Shown here: positions 9,191 through 17,157 of the stretch, one piece after another
How positions within the stretch are numbered: the first letter of the stretch is position 1
Layout: each line of letters begins with the position of its first letter
NCBI RefSeq assembly: GCF_010726085.1
Contig: NZ_AP022560.1
Coordinates: 682,001-746,000, forward strand
Length of the DNA stretch: 64,000 bases
Direction: 5' to 3'
From: Mycolicibacterium moriokaense
GTDB taxonomy: Bacteria > Actinomycetota > Actinomycetes > Mycobacteriales > Mycobacteriaceae
The notes under the pieces: model-generated
Told to the model about the DNA's origin: nothing
The model's database searches: none
The model's input: only the letters and a program-made list of their open reading frames with translations
Position numbers and translations under genes: made by a program

Positions 9191-9738
9191 GCGACGGCGA
9201 CGCCGACGGCCCGCAGGTTCTCGACGGCCTTGGCTGTCGACTCCGGCGCGACACCTGCCGTCAGGTCGAGCAGCACCCTGGTCTTGAAGCCGACCTTCGC
9301 GGCGTCGAGGGCCGTCGCCTGGACGCAGTAGTCCGTCGCGATGCCGACGATGTCGACCTCGTCGACGCCCCGCCGACGCAGCCAGTCCGCCAGCGGGGTG
9401 CCGTCGTCGTCGACTCCCTCGAAACTGCTGTAGGCGGCCGAGTACTTGCCCTTGTGGAAGACGGCCTCCACCGCGGTGGTGTCGAGATCCGGATGGAAGT
9501 CGGCCCCTGGTGTCCCCGCCACGCAGTGGCGCGGCCACGACACCGCGTAGTCCGGGTGGTCGGAGAAGTGTTCACCGGGATCGATGTGGAAGTCCTTGGT
9601 GGCGACCACGTGTGTGTACCCGTGGTCGCCGTGCAGCAACTCACTGATGCGGCTGGCGACCTCGGCGCCGCGACGGACCTCCAGCGAACCGCCGTCGCAG
9701 AAGTCGTTCTGAACGTCGGTGATGATCAACGCCCGCAT
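9187..9738 (-). CDS. pncA: Nicotinamidase/pyrazinamidase PncA
   Basis: Deamidates nicotinamide to nicotinate for NAD recycling and activates pyrazinamide. 183 residues; the catalytic triad D8, K96, C138 and metal ligands D49, H51, H57, H71 fall at exactly the M. tuberculosis numbering. One visible difference is DYCV at 136-139 where the tuberculosis protein has DHCV. Starts 10 nt after the stop of the 9749-11041 membrane-protein gene, so it may be the last gene of that operon. Confidence 0.96.
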   Translation of the reverse strand: MRALIITDVQNDFCDGGSLEVRRGAEVASRISELLHGDHGYTHVVATKDFHIDPGEHFSDHPDYAVSWPRHCVAGTPGADFHPDLDTTAVEAVFHKGKYSAAYSSFEGVDDDGTPLADWLRRRGVDEVDIVGIATDYCVQATALDAAKVGFKTRVLLDLTAGVAPESTAKAVENLRAVGVAVA

Positions 9739-9748
9739 GAGTAGAAAT

Positions 9749-11041
9749 TTACCCGCCGAACAACAGGTACAGCCCGGTGAATGTGTAACCGACCATCACC
9801 AGCATCATCGCGAGCTGTCCCGTCAGCTGGTGCGGCTTGGGCAGCAGGCGCAGCGCGCGGTCGTGCGCGGCGACGACCCCAGCGATGTGACCGGCCACCA
9901 CGCAGCCCACCTTGATGCTCGCGAGCAGCGAAGGGTGAAGGGACAGAAAGTAGTTCACGTCGGCGTCCAGGCCGACAAGCAGGTAGACCGTCTGCTGCCC
10001 TCGTTCGATCAGGTAGGTCAGGTAGTGGGCGAACACATAGCCGACGACGATCGGGATGAGCGAGTGCGCCATCTGCCCGGGCAGCCGGCGGCGCTGCTCT
10101 GAATCGACCCCCCCGGTCGCCCTGGCCGCCAGCCAGAACGTGCCCGCGACCACGCTGGCGAACAGTGCCAGGCCCGCAGTGTTGATCAGGGTGGCGGTCG
10201 CGGCGGACCCGGCGGTCTGCTCGACGAAGGTGCGCCACTGCGGCCGCGCTGAGAAGCTGTCGAAGGCCGTCGACCCCAGCAGCACCGACAGCACCACGAC
10301 GATGCCCGGCCGCACCGGCAGCGATGGCAGATGGTCGAACGGGTTGCCGATCGCGATGCGGCCGCCACGGTTGCGCCGAAGCGCCGACAGCCGCGACACC
10401 ACGATGCTGTACACCTCGAACGGGTCGGCTCGGGCACACCACCGCGTACCGCAGCACAGCGCGCCCGCGAGGGTCACGGCCAGGTAGATCAGCAGCCAAA
10501 GCCGTATCGCGGCAAGCGAACCCGGATCGGGGCTGGCGAGCTCGAGCCACACGAATGCGAACAGGCCCAGCGCCGCCGGCCAGTAACCCAGGGCTTCCGG
10601 ATATCCGCGTAGCGATCGGCCGCCGAGCAACCGATGTACCGTGCGCACCGGCGACAGCACGCGCCACACCGGTCCCAGCAGCAGCGACGCCGCCACCAGG
10701 CCGACCCACAGCAGCACGTAGAACACGCCTGGCAGCGGATTGTCGGCGTCCTGCGGACCGAAGAACGCGGCCAGACCCACCCACACCGCGAGAGCCAGGC
10801 CGAGGAGGCCGACCGCCCAGCGGGTGACCGGCGCATCGACAGCTGTGGTGACCCACGCGGGCAGTTCGCGGCCGGGCTTGTCCGGATCGAATTTCGGTGT
10901 GCGCCAGGCCAGGGCGACAACGGCGAACGTGAATGTGAGCGCCCAGGCCGCGCCGATGACTGCGTAAGTGAACGGAATCGGAAGGTCGGTCGAACCGCCC
11001 AGGCCATGGGCGAGGACGGCGATCGACCGGTCCGCGGTCAC
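9749..11041 (-). CDS. Conserved multi-pass membrane protein
   Basis: 430 residues with about 9-10 hydrophobic segments. Conserved-looking features: N-terminal AHGLGGSTDLPIP before the first membrane helix, a cytosolic stretch with CCGTRWCARADPFEVYS, and a C-terminal part with several histidines (AHYLTYL, SLHPSLL, GHIAGVVAAHD). Some annotation pipelines label actinobacterial relatives as fenitrothion hydrolase, a name I would not trust. Start overlaps the stop of the lipoprotein gene by 4 nt. The operon context (cupredoxin-like lipoprotein, D/H-rich membrane protein) suggests a metal-linked membrane complex; that is inference. Confidence 0.85.
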   Translation of the reverse strand: MTADRSIAVLAHGLGGSTDLPIPFTYAVIGAAWALTFTFAVVALAWRTPKFDPDKPGRELPAWVTTAVDAPVTRWAVGLLGLALAVWVGLAAFFGPQDADNPLPGVFYVLLWVGLVAASLLLGPVWRVLSPVRTVHRLLGGRSLRGYPEALGYWPAALGLFAFVWLELASPDPGSLAAIRLWLLIYLAVTLAGALCCGTRWCARADPFEVYSIVVSRLSALRRNRGGRIAIGNPFDHLPSLPVRPGIVVVLSVLLGSTAFDSFSARPQWRTFVEQTAGSAATATLINTAGLALFASVVAGTFWLAARATGGVDSEQRRRLPGQMAHSLIPIVVGYVFAHYLTYLIERGQQTVYLLVGLDADVNYFLSLHPSLLASIKVGCVVAGHIAGVVAAHDRALRLLPKPHQLTGQLAMMLVMVGYTFTGLYLLFGG

Positions 11042-11454
11042 CGGACGGTGATGGTGGCGATGGTCTTCTTCAGCTGGTGCAACTCCACGTCGACCTTTCC
11101 GGGCACATTCACGCTGAACTGGAACGCCTGGCCCGCCTTGGGCTCGATCTTGAACGTGTGCTCCGGGTTCGAGTGCACATGGAGCTCATCGGCGACGTCG
11201 CTGTTGACGCGAATGATGATCGGCTGATCGAGCGTGGCCTCCAACTGCTCGTTGACAGGCGTCACGTTTCCGCCCTCGATCGTGACGTCGACGACGATCC
11301 GGGCGGGTGGCGCCTGCTGGTCGGCCATTTCCGACGGGTTGACCGCCGTCGCCGACGGGCCGGCGTCGGTGGGCTCCTCGCCCTCGTTGCCGCCGCAGCC
11401 GGCGGCGAGCAGCGCAGCGGTCATCAGCACGGAGAGAATGGTTGTTTTCCTCAC
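11038..11454 (-). CDS. Cupredoxin-like lipoprotein
   Basis: 138 residues from a GTG start at 11454. Signal peptide with a clear lipobox, LLAAGC with C20 as the lipidated residue. After an acidic/Pro linker, residues about 52-138 look like a single beta-sandwich: IVVDVTIEGGNVTP, HVHSNPEHTFKIEP, VPGKVDVELHQLKKTIATI, the pattern of EfeO/cupredoxin-type domains with His residues in the loops. No Cys is left in the domain, so a classic type I copper site is not complete. Start overlaps the 57-residue gene's stop (GTGA) and the end overlaps the next gene by 4 nt. Confidence 0.85.
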   Translation of the reverse strand: MRKTTILSVLMTAALLAAGCGGNEGEEPTDAGPSATAVNPSEMADQQAPPARIVVDVTIEGGNVTPVNEQLEATLDQPIIIRVNSDVADELHVHSNPEHTFKIEPKAGQAFQFSVNVPGKVDVELHQLKKTIATITVR

Positions 11455-11624
11455 GGTGCACCATCTTTGCGTGCCGGGCCAGAGCTTTCACCGTGAGGCT
11501 CGTCGCCTTTCTTACGGTCGCGCATGGCGATGTAGATGACGACGCCGACCACTACGAACGCCGGGGCGAATGCCGGTATGGCGAGCAGCACCGAGTGGTG
11601 GGCGAGGACGACAACGTCGTTCAT
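11451..11624 (-). CDS. Small single-pass membrane protein (57 aa)
   Basis: ATG at 11624 overlaps the stop of the 613-residue-class gene (ATGA, 11621-11624) and its own TGA overlaps the GTG of the lipoprotein gene (GTGA, 11451-11454). Sequence begins MNDVVVLAHHSVLLAIP, has one hydrophobic helix (about 5-34) and a charged, Lys/Asp-rich cytosolic tail (RDRKKGDEP...). The double 4-nt overlap is strong evidence that it is translated. Function unknown; probably a subunit or assembly partner of the membrane proteins around it. Confidence 0.8.
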   Translation of the reverse strand: MNDVVVLAHHSVLLAIPAFAPAFVVVGVVIYIAMRDRKKGDEPHGESSGPARKDGAP

Positions 11625-13438
11625 GCCTGCACTGACGGTTGCAGTTCAGTCTTACTGGCTGTCGGCTCGCCGCGGTTGAGCCGGCCTGCTCCCCACGAGA
11701 GACCCGCGATCAGGATCAGCGTGCAGGTCAGCACGACCAGGCAACCGATCAACCACAACACCTCGGGGGTGTCCGGGCTGCGCTCGCGCTGCAGAATGGT
11801 GATCTCAGCGACGAACGGCCGCGTCATCGTCGCCTCGGCCGGCACTTCTTCGGCGCCGATTCCCGGATCACCCGCCAGATAGATCGGCACGGCGGTCAGC
11901 GTCTTGTGGTCGTGTACACGCAACAGCGTCTTCCACGAACCCGACGCCGGCATGGGTTGCGTCGACCGGAAGTGCCCCGGACCGACCTGCTGCAGGTGGT
12001 CGATGAAGATGCCGCGCTGGTTGGCGAGTCCGCCCTGCCAGCTGAGCACCGACACCCAATTGGGGTCGTCGCTGATCAGGTTGGCAGGAGTGATCCGCAC
12101 GTCAGCGGTCACGTGTCGCTCACCGTTGACGGCGGGAGCTTCGGTGAGAGTGATTGTGGCGTTGGCGCTTTCAGGCACGGTGTAGCGCAGCCCGTTGGCG
12201 GTTGCCCCGCCGATCGCCAACACGGTGAGCACCACCAAGCCGACGCTGACCGCCCGTCGGGGCAGCTTCTGGTCGGTCAGCACCATGCCGATCATCGCCC
12301 CGCAGGTACCGGTGAGGATGGTGGTCGGGACGGCCATCGCCAGGGCTTCGGGCCACATGCTGGTCGGCCACGGATAGGCGTAGACGGCGTCGATCCAGAG
12401 CGACTCGAGCCACAGACCGACGGTGGAGACGCCGAGACCGCTGACGGCGCCGAACAGGATCGGTCGTTTCAGAAGCGGTGTCAGCGCGATCAATTCGATG
12501 ACGATCGCCGGCCCGAGGTACAGCGCGAACCAGTTGATCGGCGCGCCGAGCACCGGGCCGACCAGCAGCGCGACGCCGCCGCGCAATCCGATCGCGAGCA
12601 GCGCGGCGATGACGGCCGCGCCGCGGCCCAACTTGATTCGTGCGGCGACGAGGCCGAACGCCCCCGCGGTCGCGATCAGCATCGGTTCGAACACCTGACG
12701 GAATTGCGGTACGCCGAAGTCGAATTCGATCTGGAAGACCGACATGCCGATGACGATGCCGGCGAACGCCAGGTACTGGATGAACTTGAGACCCGGTCCG
12801 TCCTTAGGCGCGTTCTCACCTGCGGCCTTGCGTCCCTCGTGCTCGAGGAACAGCGCGGTCAGTGTCGAGAAGCCGGCGCCGCCGATCATCATCAGGTGAG
12901 TAGGTCCCCAGAGTGTGACGTCCTGGCCGAAGATGCGGTGCCAGATGTCGTCGAGCGGGAAACCCGTCAGCGCGTACAGCCCGCAGCCGGCCATGAGCAG
13001 CCCGCCGACGGGGACATACCAGTCGCGCGTGATCCGGACGGCATACGGACCGGGCTTCTCGTAGGGCAGCACGCACGCGAGGCAGCCGGCGACGAACAAC
13101 AGAAACAGGCCGAACAGAATGTAGTAGTGCGCGGGGTTGGCCAGCGGTCCCGGATCGCGGCCCTTGCCGATGTGCAGGCTGACGTCCCAGATGAAGCCGA
13201 ACAGCGCCGCGATGATCGTCGTGATGAACAGCGCGATCGGGAGCGCCACCCACGGCGGGCGCTTGAACCGGCGGCCCGCCCACTCGGCGAGGTTGTTCAA
13301 CCACGTGATGCGGCGCGTGCGGTGCAGGAATCCGATCCAGAGCAGCAGGATCGCGACGACCATGGCAACGGCCGACATGCCGATGACCTCACCGAGTGCG
13401 GCACCGCCCCCCTCGTTGCCCTGAGCAAGAAACTCCAT
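11621..13438 (-). CDS. Large membrane protein with duplicated D-x3-H-x5-D...H motif
   Basis: 605 residues from ATG 13438, which has GGTGGG 6 nt upstream (ATGs at 13444 and a more upstream start at 13462 are alternatives). About 11-12 hydrophobic segments fill residues 10-420; residues about 420-560 are a soluble beta-rich domain (RYTVPESANATIT onward), and a last helix sits near 570-590. Two copies of the same pattern occur: D85, H89, D95, H104 (NPAHY) and D163/D164, H167, D173, H181 (GPTHL), spaced D-x3-H-x5-D-x8/7-H. This looks like two metal sites. First gene of a five-gene overlapping operon. Function unknown. Confidence 0.85.
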   Translation of the reverse strand: MEFLAQGNEGGGAALGEVIGMSAVAMVVAILLLWIGFLHRTRRITWLNNLAEWAGRRFKRPPWVALPIALFITTIIAALFGFIWDVSLHIGKGRDPGPLANPAHYYILFGLFLLFVAGCLACVLPYEKPGPYAVRITRDWYVPVGGLLMAGCGLYALTGFPLDDIWHRIFGQDVTLWGPTHLMMIGGAGFSTLTALFLEHEGRKAAGENAPKDGPGLKFIQYLAFAGIVIGMSVFQIEFDFGVPQFRQVFEPMLIATAGAFGLVAARIKLGRGAAVIAALLAIGLRGGVALLVGPVLGAPINWFALYLGPAIVIELIALTPLLKRPILFGAVSGLGVSTVGLWLESLWIDAVYAYPWPTSMWPEALAMAVPTTILTGTCGAMIGMVLTDQKLPRRAVSVGLVVLTVLAIGGATANGLRYTVPESANATITLTEAPAVNGERHVTADVRITPANLISDDPNWVSVLSWQGGLANQRGIFIDHLQQVGPGHFRSTQPMPASGSWKTLLRVHDHKTLTAVPIYLAGDPGIGAEEVPAEATMTRPFVAEITILQRERSPDTPEVLWLIGCLVVLTCTLILIAGLSWGAGRLNRGEPTASKTELQPSVQA

Positions 13439-13543
13439 TGTCATCCCACCCGTCGATTCCATTGAACTTGCCCGCGGGTAATGATTGCCAGAAGTGCGCG
13501 ACCTGAAACCACGGGTATCACCTGCCTGCGTCGTGGCTGGTCA

Positions 13544-14722
13544 TCAGGGGGTCAGGACCACCTTCACCATGCCGTCCTGCTTCTTCTGGAACGTCTCGTA
13601 GGCATCGGGTGCGGCCGATAAAGGCAACCGGTGGGTGGCGAACTGCTCCACACCGAGCGGGTCGTCGTCGGTGAGCAGCGGCATGATGTCCGGTATCCAC
13701 TTCTTGACGTTGGCCTGCCCCATGCGCAGCTGAATCTGCTTGTCGAACAACGTCATCAGATTCACCGGGCTGGCGGCGCCGCCGTACACACCCGACAGCG
13801 AGATCGTGCCGCCGCGCCGCACCAGCGCGATCGCCATGTTGAACGCCGCGAGGCGATCGACACCGGCGTGCTTCATCACGACGCGTCCGACCGGCGACGG
13901 CAGGAAGCCGCTGGCGGTCTGCGCCGCCTCGGCCACCGGCGATCCGTGCGCCTCCATGCCGACGGCGTCGATGACCGCATCGGCGCCCCGGCCCCCGGTG
14001 TAGCTCTTGACCACCTCTTCGGCGTCCTCGCGTCGCAGATCGACGACCTCCGAGCAGTACTGGCGGACACGGTCCAACCGCTCGGGGACCAGATCGACAC
14101 CGATCACCGTTGCCTTCTTGCGGTGCGACGCGATGCGGCACGCCATCGAACCGATGGGGCCCAGGCCGAGCACCACGAGCGTGCCGCCCTCGGGCACATC
14201 GGCGTACTCGACGGCCTGCCACGCGGTGGGCAGGACATCGGAGAGATACACATAGCGTTCGTCTGGTGCGTCGTCGGGCACCTTGATGTGGGTGTACTGC
14301 GCCTGCGGGACCCGCAGGTATTCGGCCTGCCCGCCTGCGACTTCGCCGTAGAGGGTCGAATAGCCGAACAGCGCCGCACCCGTGCCCTGATCGCGGTTCT
14401 GAGTCGTCTCGCACTGGCTCTGCAGGCCGTGGTCGCACATGAAGCACTGCCCGCAGCTGATGTTGAACGGGATCACGATGCGGTCGCCGGCGGCGAGGTT
14501 GTCGACATCGCGGCCGACTTCTTCGACCACTCCCATCGCCTCGTGCCCGAGGATGTCGCCGGGGTTCATGAATGCGCCGAGTACTTCGTAGAGGTGCAGA
14601 TCGGACCCGCAGATGTTCGTGCTCGTGACCCGGATGATCGCGTCGTTGGGTTCCTTGATCACCGGATCGGGCACCGTATCGACGGAAACCTTCCGCCGTC
14701 CCTGCCACGTGACTGCTCGCAT
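13544..14722 (-). CDS. Zinc-dependent alcohol dehydrogenase family protein
   Basis: 392 residues from ATG 14722, which has AGGAGG 6 nt upstream. Medium-chain dehydrogenase: catalytic-zinc segment NICGSDLHLYE and GHEAMGVVEEVG, structural-zinc cluster SCGQCFMCDHGLQSQC, and Rossmann motif VVLGLGPIGSMACR. The long insertion (AEYLRVPQAQYTHIKVPDD and GMEAHGSPVAEAAQ) is typical of the formaldehyde-dehydrogenase-like, glutathione-independent branch, often tied to aldehyde detoxification. Divergent from the hydrolase/membrane gene at 14802, 79 bp away. Substrate not predictable from sequence. Confidence 0.92.
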   Translation of the reverse strand: MRAVTWQGRRKVSVDTVPDPVIKEPNDAIIRVTSTNICGSDLHLYEVLGAFMNPGDILGHEAMGVVEEVGRDVDNLAAGDRIVIPFNISCGQCFMCDHGLQSQCETTQNRDQGTGAALFGYSTLYGEVAGGQAEYLRVPQAQYTHIKVPDDAPDERYVYLSDVLPTAWQAVEYADVPEGGTLVVLGLGPIGSMACRIASHRKKATVIGVDLVPERLDRVRQYCSEVVDLRREDAEEVVKSYTGGRGADAVIDAVGMEAHGSPVAEAAQTASGFLPSPVGRVVMKHAGVDRLAAFNMAIALVRRGGTISLSGVYGGAASPVNLMTLFDKQIQLRMGQANVKKWIPDIMPLLTDDDPLGVEQFATHRLPLSAAPDAYETFQKKQDGMVKVVLTP

Positions 14723-14801
14723 CGCATCCTCCTGGAGATTGATGAGCCTCTTGTGGCGTGCCCGCTGGAACATCTGCCAAACCTCGCGCGACCATGAAGA
14801 G

Positions 14802-17156
14802 ATGGCCGAGGCCGGCACCGTCGTCGAACTCCGGGTGCACGGCGTATCCGGAACACCGCCCGAGGCGCTGCTGGGCTGCCCCGCCGAATTCCTTGAACTG
14901 CAGGCGGGCGACAAGTCGGCCGGCTTCTACCGCAGGCAGCCGTGGATCGACGACGCCCAGCGCACCGAGGGTGGATCGGCATGGCGTCGCGTGGTCGAGG
15001 CGTACTCGTGGGGCGGCCTGACGTCCGGACGCGCGAGCCGCGCGGTCTGGCTGCTTTTCCTGCCCTTCATCTTCATCAACCTCGCGCACTGGATGCTGCC
15101 GCCCGTCGCCGCGCAGCGCCGTGCCGCGTCTGTCGCGGTGGGGCTGCTGAGGTTGATCGCACTGTCGTTCACCCTGACGCTGATGCTGGCGACCGCTGTG
15201 GCGGTCATGGACGTGACGGTGTGGCAGTGCGTCGCCCTACCGCAGTGCGCGGCGCAGTGGGGCCCGCTGTCGTGGCTCGCGACGCTGCCGCGAGGGACAC
15301 AGGTGGCGCTGAGCGCCCTCCCGCTGGTCCTGGTGATCATCGCGTTGTGGCGGCTCGGCAGGGAGAACACGAGAGAGGTTGGCAGGCCGCCGAATCCGGT
15401 GGTGACAGCCGACGAGGTGCCGCTCGAATCGGACACGTTCTGGTGCATCGATCCGTCGGTGCTGCGGCTGCGAGCCTGCCACGTGATGGCATGGACGTCA
15501 GGGGTCGCCGCGCTCACACTCGCAGCACCTCTGAGCACCACACCCGCCGCGGTCGGGACGGCCCTGCTGATCGCTAACGGCGTCATCCTCACGATCGCCG
15601 TGTTGGCCACGGCCTGGAACCGGGCGACCGCGCGGGGCGGCAGTGGCGCCGACCAGCTGACGCGGCCGCTGCTGCCGCTGCGCTGGATTTCGTTGGGGCT
15701 GTTGGTCCTATCGCTGGTGTGGGTGGCGATCACCGATGTCGACTATCCGCATCCGCCGACACACTTTCCGGGGTTGCGCGGGGCGATCTACGTCCTGCTC
15801 GGCGTGCAAGTGGCGCTGTTGATCCTGCTGTTCGTGTTCACCGCGTTGTCGATGCGTGGCCAACCGAGGCCGTCCGACCCCGCGTGGCGTCCGACGCTGC
15901 GCGGCCTGACGGCGCCGTTCGTCGCGTTGATCGCCTGGCTCATGGGCGGCGCGTTCAGCGTGGGTATCGGCTTGTGGATCGCCCAGGTGCTCGGCGACGC
16001 CGTGATCTCCACCGCGGCCGCCAACGCGGCGATCGGCAAGCGGGCCACCACACTGGGGAACACCGCCGCGCCGTTCGCCGACAGGGTCAGGGCGCTGAAC
16101 GCCGAATCGCCGCTGATCGTCCCACCGCCCTATCTCTGGGTGGCGGTGACCGTCGTGGTGATGATCGTGGTGGTGATCGCCGTGGTGCTCGTGGTGTGGG
16201 GCGTGGTCCTGCCGAGAAGGACGACGGCCGCACTGCCCTCGGTGCTCGCCGACTATCCGGGTACCGCGGAGAACGACGCGCGGGCCAGGCAGGTCGCTCG
16301 GGCCCGCGCGGTGGCCTCGTTGACCGATATGGGCGTCACGTTGATCGGCGGGGTGGCGCTGGTGGCCGTCGTGGTGATCGCGGCACTGACGGGCTGGTAC
16401 GTGTCGGAGCGAGGTGGCTTCGAGGCGCTGCCGGGGTATTCGCCGACGATCACCAGGGCGAGCGTCGTTATCACGCTGTCCTTGGCGGTCGGGTTGGTTC
16501 TCGTTGCGGTGCAGGCATATCGGGACCGTCAGATGCGCCGGGTGGTGGCCGTGCTCTGGGACGTCATCACGTTCTGGCCGCGCGCGAACCATCCGCTGAC
16601 GCCGCCGTGCTATGCCGAGCGCACCGTGCCCGAACTGCTGGATCGGCTCAGGGTGCTCGCCGACCAACCCGATACGCGGGTGGTGATCGCGGCGCACAGT
16701 CAGGGCACCGTGATCGCGGCGGCGACGTTGTTGCAGTACGACGACGACAGCAGGGCACGGGTGGCGCTGTTGACGTTCGGTTCACCGCTGCGTCGGCTGT
16801 ACGCGCGAAACTTCCCTGCGTACTTCGGGACCGGCGCGTTGCCGAGAGTGGCTGTGCGACAACGGTCTCGGTGGATCAACCTGTGGGCGTCGTCCGATCC
16901 GATCGGGTCGTGGGTGAGCGACAAGACGAACCACACCATGACGGACGCGCTGGTGGATGTCGACTTCCGGGTGCTCGACGTCGAGGCGCTGACCGTGCGG
17001 CCCGACGGCACCTATCCGCCGATCTGTGGTCATTCCGGATTCTGGGTGCGACCCGAATTCGCCTCCGCGGTAACGGTATTGGAGGCGGAGATGACACCCG
17101 CGGGCACCGAGATGGACACCAGCGCGGCGTCGCCGCCGTCCGAGCAGGTGCTGTAG
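14802..17156 (+). CDS. Alpha/beta hydrolase split by a multi-pass membrane domain
   Basis: 784 residues from ATG 14802. The first strand and oxyanion-type motif are at the N-terminus (ELRVHGVSGTPPEALL, H13-G14). About eight hydrophobic segments then fill residues 85-580. The rest of the hydrolase follows: nucleophile S633 in VIAAHSQGTV, acid D699 in WASSDPIG and base H744 in CGHSGFW, a plausible Ser-Asp-His triad. So a lipase-like domain seems to be assembled from both ends around a membrane bundle. An integral-membrane esterase/lipase acting on a lipid is the likeliest role; substrate unknown. Ends 1 nt before the convergent acyl-CoA dehydrogenase. Confidence 0.82.
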   Translation: MAEAGTVVELRVHGVSGTPPEALLGCPAEFLELQAGDKSAGFYRRQPWIDDAQRTEGGSAWRRVVEAYSWGGLTSGRASRAVWLLFLPFIFINLAHWMLPPVAAQRRAASVAVGLLRLIALSFTLTLMLATAVAVMDVTVWQCVALPQCAAQWGPLSWLATLPRGTQVALSALPLVLVIIALWRLGRENTREVGRPPNPVVTADEVPLESDTFWCIDPSVLRLRACHVMAWTSGVAALTLAAPLSTTPAAVGTALLIANGVILTIAVLATAWNRATARGGSGADQLTRPLLPLRWISLGLLVLSLVWVAITDVDYPHPPTHFPGLRGAIYVLLGVQVALLILLFVFTALSMRGQPRPSDPAWRPTLRGLTAPFVALIAWLMGGAFSVGIGLWIAQVLGDAVISTAAANAAIGKRATTLGNTAAPFADRVRALNAESPLIVPPPYLWVAVTVVVMIVVVIAVVLVVWGVVLPRRTTAALPSVLADYPGTAENDARARQVARARAVASLTDMGVTLIGGVALVAVVVIAALTGWYVSERGGFEALPGYSPTITRASVVITLSLAVGLVLVAVQAYRDRQMRRVVAVLWDVITFWPRANHPLTPPCYAERTVPELLDRLRVLADQPDTRVVIAAHSQGTVIAAATLLQYDDDSRARVALLTFGSPLRRLYARNFPAYFGTGALPRVAVRQRSRWINLWASSDPIGSWVSDKTNHTMTDALVDVDFRVLDVEALTVRPDGTYPPICGHSGFWVRPEFASAVTVLEAEMTPAGTEMDTSAASPPSEQVL

Positions 17157-17157
17157 G

